Below are positions 9,201 through 16,301 of a stretch of 34,105 nt of DNA, piece by piece; positions within the stretch are counted from its first letter, which is position 1; every line of letters begins with the position of its first letter. The stretch comes from Enterovibrio gelatinilyticus (GTDB lineage: Bacteria > Pseudomonadota > Gammaproteobacteria > Enterobacterales > Vibrionaceae), in contig NZ_JAJUBC010000043.1 in NCBI RefSeq assembly GCF_028683095.1, forward strand, positions 1-34,105, written 5' to 3'. A model generated the notes under the pieces. It saw only the letters and a program-made list of their open reading frames with translations. It ran no database searches and was not told the DNA's origin. The position numbers and the translations under genes were made by a program.

Positions 9201-9875
9201 ATTGCCTTCGCCGTCACCCACCACTTGCACTTCAATGTGGCGTGCCGCTGTGATGAATTTCTCCATGAACAAGCCGCTATGGCTGAAGTTGGCTTCACCC
9301 AGACGTTTTACAGCATCAAACGCATCAGTTAACTGCTCGGCATTTTCGCAAAAACGCATGCCGATACCACCGCCACCGGCGGTGCTTTTCAGCATGATGG
9401 GATAGCCCATGGTTTCAGCGTTAGCAATCGCTTCTTCAACGCTTTCCAGCAAGCCCGTACCGGGAAGCAGGGGCACATTCGCCTGCTCCGCCAGTTCGCG
9501 AGCGGTATGCTTTAAGCCAAACTGATTAATTTGGTCACTGGTTGGGCCGAGGAACACCAGATTCTCTTGCTGACACGCTGCCACAAAATCGGGGTTTTCA
9601 CTTAAAAAACCGTAACCTGGATGAATCGCTTCTGCGCCCGCTTCTTTGGCAATAGCGATGATTTTGTTCATGTTGAGATAGGTTTCAGCGGCGCTGCCTT
9701 CACCGAGGCTGAAGGCTTCTGTGGCGTTTCGCGTATGCAGGCTGCCTGCATCGTCTTCGTGATATACCGCCACACTCGCCACACCCATTGCATCTAATGT
9801 GCGGATGATCCGACATGCAATCGCACCACGGTTTGCAATCAACACTTTGTTGAACATCTTGTTCTTGTTAAACAT
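6228..9875 (-). CDS. biotin-dependent guanidine/urea carboxylase
   Basis: A 1215-residue single-chain carboxylase. Domains in order: biotin carboxylase with ATP-grasp (about 7-450; KVLIANRGAIACRIIRT, STAGGGGIGMRF, FLEVNTRLQVEHGVTE); carboxyltransferase made of the KipA/allophanate-hydrolase-subunit-2-like part (about 470-780) and the KipI-like part (about 820-1060); and a C-terminal biotinyl domain with ESMKM, biotinylated Lys about 1179. Annotation pipelines call this family urea carboxylase. With the two DUF1989 genes, the TIGR03427-type importer and guanidine riboswitches, guanidine is the likelier substrate (product carboxyguanidine). Published work links the choice to an active-site residue in the carboxyltransferase, which I did not locate. 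Start at 9875 is supported by GAAGG seven bases upstream. An in-frame ATG six codons later (MFNKNK then MFNKV) is an alternative. Confidence 0.93.
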   Translation of the reverse strand: MFNKNKMFNKVLIANRGAIACRIIRTLDAMGVASVAVYHEDDAGSLHTRNATEAFSLGEGSAAETYLNMNKIIAIAKEAGAEAIHPGYGFLSENPDFVAACQQENLVFLGPTSDQINQFGLKHTARELAEQANVPLLPGTGLLESVEEAIANAETMGYPIMLKSTAGGGGIGMRFCENAEQLTDAFDAVKRLGEANFSHSGLFMEKFITAARHIEVQVVGDGEGNVIALGERDCSAQRRNQKVMEETPAPNLDDETRQALQQTAIQLAESVNYRSAGTVEFILDQSTQQFYFLEVNTRLQVEHGVTEMIFGVDIVKLMVEIGAGEYHASWVEAKAAKPHGHAIQFRLYAEDPNRQFQPSTGLITTLAFPEGIDANRVITQENGSTVRIDTWVEAGVEVSPFFDPMIAKVMVHGGDRHSALEDIAELLNSTHLYGIETNLAYLAQLAVEPMVKQGTVLTSSLAGFNYQPSTVDVLASGTQTTVQDYPARSGYWHVGIPPSGPMDSLSFRLGNQLLENAETCAGLEIIANGPTLRFNQPTQVVVTGADINVKCNGADAPMWTVLDIEKGDTLALGAMTGKGARAYLLIKDGFDCPEYLGSRSTFTLGKFGGHGGRALMAGDVLHLHPVEHDKSLTARTMDKPDLGMTHTLRVIYGPHGAPDFFTDNDISAFFDAEWEVHFNSSRTGVRLIGPKPEWARTDGGEAGLHPSNIHDNAYAVGTVDFTGDMPVILGPDGPSLGGFVCPATIIKADLWKMGQLKAGDKVRFQPVTMFDAEEAEKHQRLAIAQLQTQELPLAAFMPTTPVLKELSADKYGETVVYRPSGEDFLLVEYGPQMLDIRLRFRVHALMMTLDNMAVPAIKELTPGIRSLQVHYDNLQSPCEEMLAILERAEAAIGDISQLTVPSRVVHLPLSWDDPSIQLAMRKYDEVVRKNAPWSPNNIEFIRRINGLDCIDQVKDIVFDASYLVMGLGDVYLGAPVATPMDPRHRLVTTKYNPARTWTPENAVGIGGAYMCVYGMEGPGGYQLMGRTLQMWNRYGKSKAFDKPWLLRFFDQIRFYPVSHEELTDIRRDFPRGQFDVRIEETRFSLADYEAMLEQEKASITAFKHRQQQAFDEERQRWEESGEANFVAETVEEQSTADDILEDGQFTVSSQLAGNVWQLLAKPGDTIEIGQPLLIVESMKMEIEVTATQSGRVVHYAKAEGEQVRAGQTLLIMEQI

Positions 9876-9887
9876 AGCTTTGCCTTC

Positions 9888-9973
9888 AATTCGTCGGGTC
9901 GTCCCGAATTAAGACCGAAGGTGTGTCGCCAACACGGTTAGTGAGCCCGCTGGCGTGAGGGTCGTCCCTTACC
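9888..9973 (-). promoter_or_regulatory. candidate guanidine-II (mini-ykkC) riboswitch
   Basis: On the minus strand two hairpins share the identical core GGG-ACGA-CCC, at 9968-9959 and 9905-9896. Two stems capped by ACGR loops are the defining feature of guanidine-II riboswitches. The first stem is AGGG/CCCT with outer pairs past one mismatch; the second is TCGGG/CCCGA. The 53-nt linker is longer than usual and can fold its own hairpin (CGCCA/TGGCG). It contains CCTTC (plus 9917-9921), complementary to the GAAGG ribosome binding site (plus 9883-9887) seven bases before the carboxylase ATG. That fits control of translation by release of the binding site on guanidine binding. The mechanism is inferred from the known class. 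Confidence 0.72.
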
Positions 9974-9999
9974 TTATTCTTTGTGTCTACCGTACGAAC

Positions 10000-10644
10000 T
10001 TACGCCGCTTTCCACACCGAAATTTCAACAGGTGTTGGGTTATACGCGTTGCAAGGGTTATTCAATTGGGGGCAATTCGACACCAACACAATCACGTCCA
10101 TTTTCGCTTCCAGTTCCACGTATTTACCCGGCGCACTGATACCATCAGCAAAGGTCAGCCCCCCTTCAGCGGTGACAGGCACATTCATAAAGAAGTTGAT
10201 GTTGTGGCTAATATCGCGCTTAGTCAGGCCATATTCAGGGTGCTCTGCCACCGCCAACAGCCAAGAGTCTCGGCAAGCATGCATACAACGTTTTTCCACC
10301 GCATAGCGCACGGTGTTGCTTTCGGTAGAGCATGCGCCGCCGAGGGTGTCGTGACGCCCGCACGTATCAGCCACAATTTCGAGCATCGGGTTCGACAAAT
10401 TCGACATCAACACAGATTCAGCAGTGAGGTAGGCGTTGCCCTGCTCACGCAAGGTATCCATGGCGCTATAACGCTCCGTGGGATTATTGGCGTTGTAGAA
10501 CAAGGTATCCGCTGCCTGATTGCCTTCCAGATCGGTAATGCGAACACGTTCGCCTTTTTTCACCACTTTGAAGTAGTAGTCACCCGCATCGACCACTTCA
10601 CGAGAAATGGCGGTATCCATTTTAAAATCACTCTCTTTGATCAT
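10000..10644 (-). CDS. DUF1989 protein, urea carboxylase-associated type 1; carboxyguanidine deiminase subunit
   Basis: A 214-residue DUF1989 protein of the urea-amidolyase-associated type 1 group (UAAP1). The motif [17 protein letters not shown] is near the N-terminus, followed by the metal-site-like [14 protein letters not shown] and a C-terminal [21 protein letters not shown]. Pairs of these proteins have been shown to form a carboxyguanidine deiminase (CgdAB) that turns carboxyguanidine into allophanate and ammonia. The ATG at 10644 is preferred because AAGGAG lies seven bases before it. That AAGGAG overlaps the stop codon of the partner gene, ten bases upstream, so the two are probably made in balanced amounts. 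Confidence 0.9.
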   Translation of the reverse strand: MIKESDFKMDTAISREVVDAGDYYFKVVKKGERVRITDLEGNQAADTLFYNANNPTERYSAMDTLREQGNAYLTAESVLMSNLSNPMLEIVADTCGRHDTLGGACSTESNTVRYAVEKRCMHACRDSWLLAVAEHPEYGLTKRDISHNINFFMNVPVTAEGGLTFADGISAPGKYVELEAKMDVIVLVSNCPQLNNPCNAYNPTPVEISVWKAA

Positions 10645-10654
10645 GTCATTCTCC

Positions 10655-11380
10655 TTAATCGACGAGTACAGGCTGATATTGGCGAGTGTTGAGAAAACCA
10701 CGGCGGTTTTCATCACAATGATTTAGACAAGCGTCATCTGCCTCAACCGGAGAAGATTTCACCATTTCGACATCAACAGGATTGCGCGGATAAACCACGG
10801 CTTCATTCATCGGGTGCGGGCAAGTGCTAAACAAAACGATGGTGTCCATTTCAAAACGCAGTTCAACCACTGAGGCGGCTTTGCTGTGTCTTTGCACAAA
10901 GGTGAGCTGACCATCATTGGTGGTTTCGACCTTGCTGAAGACATTGAGCGTGGCGGCCAAATCACGCAGGCCAAGCCCAAATTTCGCCATTTCCACCAGC
11001 ATGGCGTCATGACCATTTTGCAGCCAATCGTTGCGATCACTTTGGTAATTGCGCTCGCCCCATACCTTGGCCACATGGTTTTTGTTACTCAAACCGCCGA
11101 CGCTGTCGATCCAGCCCGTATCGTCTTGCACGATGGAGCAGAAAATTCGTCCCATGTCGGAATAGACACAATTGCCTGCCGTCAGCTTAAAGGTGTGCTG
11201 GCATTTGAGGGTGTCAGGCAAGTTAATGCGCTCTAACGGGTTGCGTGGGTTGAACAGCAGTAAGCTGGCATTCGCGCCACCTTCCACGTCCGTTAAGCGC
11301 AGGCTATGGCCTGCTGGGATTTCTAATCCGCCGTGTTGACCACCGAGATACTGATGATAAAACAAATTCTTCAGTTCCAT
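10655..11380 (-). CDS. DUF1989 protein, urea carboxylase-associated type 2; carboxyguanidine deiminase subunit
   Basis: A 241-residue DUF1989 protein of the type 2 associated group (UAAP2). Recognisable parts are [21 protein letters not shown] (about 25-45), the central [17 protein letters not shown], and the C-terminal [23 protein letters not shown]. It is the paralogous partner of the type 1 protein encoded directly downstream and is expected to form the heteromeric carboxyguanidine deiminase with it. A strong AAGGAGA lies nine bases before the ATG. The gene follows the ABC ATPase with a 41-nt gap. Confidence 0.9.
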   Translation of the reverse strand: MELKNLFYHQYLGGQHGGLEIPAGHSLRLTDVEGGANASLLLFNPRNPLERINLPDTLKCQHTFKLTAGNCVYSDMGRIFCSIVQDDTGWIDSVGGLSNKNHVAKVWGERNYQSDRNDWLQNGHDAMLVEMAKFGLGLRDLAATLNVFSKVETTNDGQLTFVQRHSKAASVVELRFEMDTIVLFSTCPHPMNEAVVYPRNPVDVEMVKSSPVEADDACLNHCDENRRGFLNTRQYQPVLVD

Positions 11381-11421
11381 TTATTGCTCTCCTTGCTATT
11401 CACTTGCGAAATATTCCCAGC

Positions 11422-12279
11422 TCAGGCCACGTCTTGCTGCTTGGCTTGTAAACTGGCAATCAGCGCATCTTGTCCGGTTGAATTGAGTGGGATATCAAAC
11501 GTGACTTGCGAACCAAAACGCTCTGGCTCTTGTGGGTCGAATCGCGGTTTGTCGAACACCCAAAGACGCGAGCCCAATTTGAAGCCTTCGTGTAAATCGT
11601 GAGTGATCATAAAAATGGTGAGATTCTGCTCTTGCCAGATTTGGTTGATCAATTCGTGCATGTCTTTACGAATACCGGGGTCGAGTGCGCCAAAGGGTTC
11701 ATCGAGCAATAAAATGCGCGGCTTTTTCATCAATGCCTGAGCAATGGCAAGTCGCTGCTGCATACCGCCTGACATTTCTGCTGGATACTTATCTGCCGCG
11801 TGCGCCAATCCAAGTTTGTCGAGTTGCGCCATCGCTTTGTCTCGCAACACGGCGCAACCACTGCCCCATATTCGGCCTGTTAAGCGACTCATTTCTAGCT
11901 CATCCGCCACCATGATGTTTTGCAACGCGGTCATGTGTGGAAACACCGAATACTTTTGGAACACAATGCCGCGCTCCGGCCCCGGTTCAGAACTCAGCGG
12001 TTCGCCATCAAGCAGCAATTGACCACGTGAAGGAGCTTGAGTGCCGAGGAGCATGTTGAGAAAGGTTGATTTCCCGCAGCCAGACGTACCCAAAATACTG
12101 ATGAACTCCCCCGCCATCACTTTGATGTTGAGGCGTTCAATCACCACATGGCTGCCATATTCTTTCCAAAGACCTTTTGCTTCGATGATCGGAGTGTTGG
12201 CTTCCATCATTGACGTATTACCATCAACAATCGGCTTTGGTCCTTGGCTCTTCGACATGTTGCTTGCTGACTCACTCAT
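11422..12279 (-). CDS. ABC transporter ATPase of the guanidine importer
   Basis: A 285-residue nitrate/sulfonate/taurine-type ABC ATPase. It has Walker A GTSGCGKST (about 64-72), signature MSGGMQQR, Walker B ILLLDEPFGALDPG and the switch histidine in FMITHDLHEG. The first 30 residues are a low-complexity extension before the usual IIEAKGLWKEYG start. The ATG at 12279 overlaps the permease stop (TAATG) and has GGGAGGG upstream. The longer open frame to 12486 lies inside the permease gene and is rejected. It powers the adjacent permease. Substrate assignment (guanidine) rests on the operon and riboswitch. Confidence 0.92.
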   Translation of the reverse strand: MSESASNMSKSQGPKPIVDGNTSMMEANTPIIEAKGLWKEYGSHVVIERLNIKVMAGEFISILGTSGCGKSTFLNMLLGTQAPSRGQLLLDGEPLSSEPGPERGIVFQKYSVFPHMTALQNIMVADELEMSRLTGRIWGSGCAVLRDKAMAQLDKLGLAHAADKYPAEMSGGMQQRLAIAQALMKKPRILLLDEPFGALDPGIRKDMHELINQIWQEQNLTIFMITHDLHEGFKLGSRLWVFDKPRFDPQEPERFGSQVTFDIPLNSTGQDALIASLQAKQQDVA

Positions 12280-13106
12280 TAGGATTTCCCTCCCTGTGCG
12301 TGAAACCATGGGTAACGATGGGCTGACAATTTCTGTAAGGCCCAATCCATCAAGAACGCCAAAATCGTAATCCACAGCACGTATGGCAAAATCACATCCA
12401 TCGCCAAGTAACGGCGAATCAAAAAGATGCGATAACCCAACCCTTCCGTCGCAGCAATGGCTTCCGCAGCAATCAAAAACAGCCATGCACTCCCAAGCGT
12501 GAGCCGCACAGCTTCAATGAGCCGAGGCATCACTTGCGGAAGGACAACACGCAGCATGAGCGTCCAAGAGTTTGCGCCCAAGGTTTGGGCTTTGATGATT
12601 TGTTCGGCAGGGAGGCTTTCGGTGCGTAGCTGAAGATCGCGGATCATCATCGGTGTAATCCCAATGATAATCAGCATCACCTTAGACAGTTCACCCAACC
12701 CCAACGCGATAAACAAAATGGGAAGAATCGCCATGGGCGGAATCAATGACAAAGCGCGAACCATGGGAGACATTGGCGCTCGCACATACGGGATCATGCC
12801 GTTTGCCACACCAATCACCAGCGCCAATAACCCGCTGATCCCCACGCCCAGAAACAAGCGCTGTAAGCTCGCCCACGTATCGACCCACAATAAGTAATCG
12901 CCAGTACGTTTGCTCGGCTCAAAAGCCATGCGATCAATCGCGGCTGCAATACTGTCAAACGACGGCAGTAACTTGTCGTTGGGGTTAATCGCCAATCGCG
13001 CATCTGATGCCACCATGTAGGCGGCGATCAGAAGAACAAAGGGCAAACAGGCCAGAACAGTGCGCCCAAACGCGGAAGGCTTTCGGTTAATAATCCGAGT
13101 CATCAT
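12279..13106 (-). CDS. ABC transporter permease of the guanidine importer
   Basis: A 275-residue inner-membrane permease of the SsuC/TauC (BPD transport) type. After one N-terminal helix (about 15-32) and a periplasmic stretch, about five further helices follow. The cytoplasmic coupling EAA motif is readable near AQTLGANSWTLMLRVVLPQVMP. It ends one base inside the ATPase start (TAATG) and begins six bases after the binding-protein stop, so the three importer genes form one translation block. Confidence 0.92.
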   Translation of the reverse strand: MMTRIINRKPSAFGRTVLACLPFVLLIAAYMVASDARLAINPNDKLLPSFDSIAAAIDRMAFEPSKRTGDYLLWVDTWASLQRLFLGVGISGLLALVIGVANGMIPYVRAPMSPMVRALSLIPPMAILPILFIALGLGELSKVMLIIIGITPMMIRDLQLRTESLPAEQIIKAQTLGANSWTLMLRVVLPQVMPRLIEAVRLTLGSAWLFLIAAEAIAATEGLGYRIFLIRRYLAMDVILPYVLWITILAFLMDWALQKLSAHRYPWFHAQGGKS

Positions 13107-13112
13107 GCTTCC

Positions 13113-14216
13113 TTACAGCGCGTTATCTGCCGCCATTGCCATGTAATCCGGGTTGAAGCGAAGCGTGATGTTTTGCTCATCACCGAACACACCCGCTGGC
13201 GTTTCAATACCGATGAAACCGGCATCCGGTGCGCCTTCACCCAGTAAACCATGCTTGAAAGAGAATTCAGCCACTTTCGCCATAGTGGCTTTCAGAGCGG
13301 CAGATTCAGTAAACGCAACAGCGTCAGCGGGTTTGTAGAACATTTTGGTCGATGCGAGTTGGTCTTTGTAGCCCGCCAAGTCCGTACCGGAAGCGGCAGC
13401 CATAAACTCGAGTGCTTTAGCGCCTGCTTCGTTGTCCTGTTGCATGGTCGCCATAATTTCATACCATGCGCCCGTCAGTGCCTTACCCAGCTCAGGATGC
13501 TGCGCCAAGGTGTCTGTGTTCACCACCAAAAGGTCAATAATTTCGCCGGGGATCATCGAAGAATCGAACACTTTGTTGGCGTTTGGCATTTTGATGATTT
13601 CAGCCAGTAAGGGGTTCCACGTCGTCACAGCCGTCACGTCTTCGGTCACAAATGCAGGCACCAAATCAGCGTCAGTGGTATTAACCACAGTGACATCACG
13701 CTCGGTCATATCGACAGTTTCAAGCGCACGAGCCAACAAGTAATGAGAAACACTCAACTCTACCAAGTTGACCCGTTGGCCTTTGATATCAGCGAGATTG
13801 TCAGCACTTTTCAGCACGATGCCGTCATTACCGTTTGAGAAATCACCCACAATCAGTGCGGTGGAATCTACGCCGCTGGCAGCCGGAATAGTCAGTGCAT
13901 CCATGTTGGTCATCACAGTGGCATCAAACGAACTGGCGGTGTATTGGTTGATCGACTCGATGTAATCGTTCACCTGCACCACATCGATGTTAACGCCGTA
14001 TTTGTCACCCCACTTTTTGATGATCCCTGCATTGTTGCCGTAGTCCCAAGGCATCCAACCGACATAGATTGACCAAGCAAGACGAAACGTGGGCTTGTCT
14101 TCCGCTATCGCTGGGCTTGATAGAAAAGAGAAACAGACAGCAACGCTCAGGATCAAGCGTGAGATGGTTTTTCGGGTTGATGAAATATTGCGGAGTATTG
14201 ATGAGAATTTATACAT
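13113..14216 (-). CDS. ABC transporter substrate-binding protein, urea-carboxylase-cluster type
   Basis: A 367-residue periplasmic binding protein. A long basic N-region (MYKFSSILRNISSTRKTISR) leads into a Sec signal peptide that probably cleaves at SSPAIA-ED. The mature part starts TFRLAWSIYVGWMPWDYG, the signature of the NMT1/TauA-like family found beside urea/guanidine carboxylases (TIGR03427 type). This branch is proposed to bind guanidine or a related compound rather than urea. The ATG at 14216 is chosen for GAGGT just upstream; an in-frame ATG at 14240 would add eight residues. It is the first gene after the class I riboswitch. Confidence 0.9.
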   Translation of the reverse strand: MYKFSSILRNISSTRKTISRLILSVAVCFSFLSSPAIAEDKPTFRLAWSIYVGWMPWDYGNNAGIIKKWGDKYGVNIDVVQVNDYIESINQYTASSFDATVMTNMDALTIPAASGVDSTALIVGDFSNGNDGIVLKSADNLADIKGQRVNLVELSVSHYLLARALETVDMTERDVTVVNTTDADLVPAFVTEDVTAVTTWNPLLAEIIKMPNANKVFDSSMIPGEIIDLLVVNTDTLAQHPELGKALTGAWYEIMATMQQDNEAGAKALEFMAAASGTDLAGYKDQLASTKMFYKPADAVAFTESAALKATMAKVAEFSFKHGLLGEGAPDAGFIGIETPAGVFGDEQNITLRFNPDYMAMAADNAL

Positions 14217-14269
14217 AACTACCTCTACCTTGAGTTTCACAAACTGGATGGAGCCAAAGAGATATCGAT

Positions 14270-14407
14270 TTCATCTCCCGGGCTTTTATCCCTCCGTGTG
14301 ACCTCAAGTGAGGTTGACAACTCTCGGACCAGACACCGTGACCTTCTTCGTTCGGGCAATTAACCACGATACATTAACGAAGAGAAGAAACAGCCGGAAC
14401 CCTAGTT
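14270..14407 (-). promoter_or_regulatory. guanidine-I (ykkC) riboswitch
   Basis: The minus strand carries the conserved ykkC blocks in order: CTAGGGTTCCGGCTG (14405-14391), a variable hairpin with an 8-bp stem (14345-14352 with 14376-14383), CTGGTCCGAGAG (about 14332-14321), a short hairpin ACCTC-AAGT-GAGGT (14301-14314 on the plus strand), then ACACGGAGGGATAAAAGC (about 14300-14283) and CCCGGGAGA. These match the class I guanidine aptamer, which normally switches genes on. It lies about 55 nt before the binding-protein ATG. No T-run terminator is evident in the expression platform; a GAGAT/ATCTC hairpin directly follows, so translational control is possible. Confidence 0.96.
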
Positions 14408-14428
14408 ATCTATTGCAAGTTGTCGTCT

Positions 14429-14456
14429 AGCGCTAACAAAATCTAGTATTAACGCT
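14429..14456. promoter_or_regulatory. imperfect palindrome upstream of the guanidine-I riboswitch
   Basis: AGCGCTAA (14429-14436) and TTAACGCT (14449-14456) form an inverted repeat with seven of eight pairs and a 12-nt spacer, about 20 nt upstream of the aptamer 5' end. The position is where the operon promoter should be. It could be an operator for an unknown regulator. No convincing -35/-10 hexamers are visible. Confidence 0.35.
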
Positions 14457-14784
14457 ACGTAGTGTTGATGATAAATCACCATTCACCGATACATCTTTGG
14501 CTCGCTACTGTTTCGATAAAAGCAAATGTTTTGCCAGAATTTCATCTTATTGATTTATATATTTTTAAGGAGATTTTCTCGTATTTCATCCAATATCGAT
14601 GCGCCAATTCAGTGCGTGAGTTGCACCGATTTACACCGAAATATCTTCTGTCAGTGCATCACCAAAGTCCACCAAACAAGCCACCTCAACGCTATTCACC
14701 TTTTTGCCAAAACATCCCATAGATTGACTGAACTTAAATGGCTGAAGAACCGTAATCAATGAACGGTTTCATATACCCAAACCT
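14457..14784. other. intergenic region without recognisable gene
   Basis: This stretch between the divergent guanidine operon and the Trp-rich gene is AT-rich around 14540-14580. It holds only short overlapping open frames, without ribosome binding sites or family resemblance. It should contain the promoter of the Trp-rich gene, but I cannot point to it. Confidence 0.4.
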
Positions 14785-14808
14785 ACACTGACACTGACAC
14801 TGACACCG
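14785..14808. repeat. hexanucleotide repeat (ACACTG)3-ACACCG
   Basis: Three perfect ACACTG units and one ACACCG unit sit immediately before the GGAGA ribosome binding site (14811-14815) of the Trp-rich protein gene. Slippage here would change the 5' leader without altering the reading frame. Confidence 0.85.
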
Positions 14809-14819
14809 ATGGAGAACAT

Positions 14820-15035
14820 GTGAATCAAATCAATCCAGCCAAGTTACGAAACAGCAAATGGACAGCAGTGAAACCCATTAACCGAGAAAAGCACTTTCTG
14901 GTCTCAGACATTGAGTTTGAAGAAGACGGTTCTGTGATTTCGTGTCAACTCGAAGCGGTAATTTCTAAAAATGCGTATCTCATTGATTGGAAAGACCTAA
15001 AAAATAGTGCGAATTGGGCTCAAGGTTGGAAATAA
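14820..15035 (+). CDS. TIGR02450 family Trp-rich protein
   Basis: A 71-residue protein with the pattern of the small Trp-rich TIGR02450 family: LRNSKWTAVKP at the start, a KHFLVSDIEFEEDG strand region, LEAVISKNAYLIDWKDL and a final WAQGWK. The length is normal and the role unknown. The start is GTG at 14820 with GGAGA four bases upstream. The overlapping ATG two bases earlier is followed at once by TGA. Its last ~150 bp recur, frameshifted, at 19561-19711. Confidence 0.85.
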   Translation: MNQINPAKLRNSKWTAVKPINREKHFLVSDIEFEEDGSVISCQLEAVISKNAYLIDWKDLKNSANWAQGWK

Positions 15036-15037
15036 TG
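14884..15037 (+). repeat. direct repeat, copy 1 (inside the Trp-rich gene)
   Basis: Left copy of a ~150-bp direct repeat whose right copy is 19561-19711. From 14900 onward I count six substitutions and one single-base gap over about 138 positions (about 95% identity). The two copies bracket the small-gene island. Confidence 0.9.
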
Positions 15038-15065
15038 GTACTGTATTCAACGAAACTCTCCTTTG

Positions 15066-15165
15066 AGGGCAGATATTAGATGGAGGAAATTACACCTTGG
15101 GTAGAATATTAAAATCCAACATTATCAAAGCCTTGGAACAACACGAGGTTTCAAAATCCAAATGA
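15066..15165 (+). pseudogene. 3' remnant of a SUKH-like gene
   Basis: In the frame ending at the TGA at 15163 the DNA reads LGRILKSNIIKALEQ. This resembles the C-terminus of the intact SMI1/KNR4 gene at 17215-17712 (LGRLKSNIIEAP). A stop codon lies upstream at about 15064 and there is no start. Only about 30 codons remain. The remnant stop overlaps the next start as ATGA, as if the lost gene had been translationally coupled to it. Confidence 0.5.
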
Positions 15166-15788
15166 CAATAAAATTATTGCCAGAATTCATAGAGACATTA
15201 AGAGAAGCAGTTCATAACGATCTTCTAGATTTGATTAATGTTTTCAACCAAGGTTCAAATTCTAATAAGATCGAGGCATTCTGCATATACAGTGCAGGAG
15301 GGTTTCGGGGCATAGGTTACGCGGTTCGCAGAGAAGGCGATAAAAACACTCATCAGAATATGACTTTAGACACTGAGTTTCTATCACTTGTGGAGGATCA
15401 CAGTGATATAGAAACTACGTTCACTCGTCAATCCGAACAGAACAATGACTTATATTTTCAGATATGCGCCGATGAATGGGAGCATATTAACGAATTTGAT
15501 ACATTTATCCATACAAACAATACTATAGAATCAGAAATAGACAAACTTTATAACGCTGGAATTGAACCGAAGGCCATACAGTTTGAGATACTTAGATTGT
15601 TCATTGATGCCGTCTCATCGTTGGTAAATAAAGGGGCATTCCTTTCATCGGCTTTTGCGGGAAATGTTTTCTACAGTATCCAGTTTGCTGGGAGCTCTAA
15701 TGCCAGTGTACTTTTAGAATCATCAAAAACGTTGAACAACCACGAGTGGCATAAAAAAGTGGAACAATTTGTCAAAGAAAATGCTTAG
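15162..15788 (+). CDS. DUF4303-like protein, possible immunity protein
   Basis: A 208-residue soluble protein with no signal peptide. The layout, with an N-terminal helix, IEAFCIYSAGGFRGIGYAVR (strand and loop), a central EWEHINEFDTF segment and a helical C-terminal half, resembles DUF4303 proteins, which occur beside polymorphic toxins. The match is by general appearance and is not secure. It is the first intact gene of a same-strand run of five with gaps of 12-71 nt. The DNA is markedly AT-rich compared with the guanidine operon. Its start overlaps the stop of a SUKH-like remnant. Confidence 0.6.
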   Translation: MTIKLLPEFIETLREAVHNDLLDLINVFNQGSNSNKIEAFCIYSAGGFRGIGYAVRREGDKNTHQNMTLDTEFLSLVEDHSDIETTFTRQSEQNNDLYFQICADEWEHINEFDTFIHTNNTIESEIDKLYNAGIEPKAIQFEILRLFIDAVSSLVNKGAFLSSAFAGNVFYSIQFAGSSNASVLLESSKTLNNHEWHKKVEQFVKENA

Positions 15789-15858
15789 TACTTTCATTCA
15801 CCCAAACGATGTATAACCACCCTAGACCGCCAAGGATGAAGAATAGCAGATATGATAG

Positions 15859-16230
15859 ATGGATAAGGCAGAGCACTTTGTGCAGGAACTAAAACGAGAC
15901 TTGATTGATAATGAACTGCATCGATCTATAAAACAGTTAGTATTGACGCATCCAAACAGTATTGTGGCAAATGAAAACCATAAGAAATTCGTCGAAATAT
16001 ACCAAGATCTTGTCGCAACTGGAGACAATGTCGTCATCGACGAATACATTGAGAAATGTGTAGTAGATACCATATCAATGCTACTTGCTGGTATCGATGG
16101 CACCTTCGATATTGGATCCATATCTGATGGCCTCGAACTTTCGCTTGACGGAGAAGTTATATCTGGAAGCCTTAGAGAGGAATTTCAGTACGTTGTCGAA
16201 AGCGTCCAGAGTCGGAAGCAACTCGACTAA
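15859..16230 (+). CDS. hypothetical protein of the island
   Basis: A 123-residue protein, unrecognised. It is predicted mostly helical and acidic: MDKAEHFVQELKRDL at the start, a HPNSIVANENHKKFVEIYQDL helix, and an acidic DGTFDIGSISDGLELSLDGEV turn-strand segment before the C-terminal helix. There is no signal peptide or membrane segment. It lies 70 nt after the DUF4303-like gene and 71 nt before a SUKH gene on the same strand. A role as an immunity-type protein is inferred from neighbours only. Confidence 0.5.
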   Translation: MDKAEHFVQELKRDLIDNELHRSIKQLVLTHPNSIVANENHKKFVEIYQDLVATGDNVVIDEYIEKCVVDTISMLLAGIDGTFDIGSISDGLELSLDGEVISGSLREEFQYVVESVQSRKQLD

Positions 16231-16301
16231 ATTGATTCTAACGCTCAGTTCCCTTGCTAAATACACAAACTAGAGACACAACACCGGTTGGACAATGGTA
16301 G

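Noticed and set aside
14408..14432. A TTGCA element resembling a sigma-54 -12 box just upstream of the riboswitch
   Set aside because: At the correct spacing the -24 box reads TAGACG instead of TGGCAC, so the essential GG is missing.
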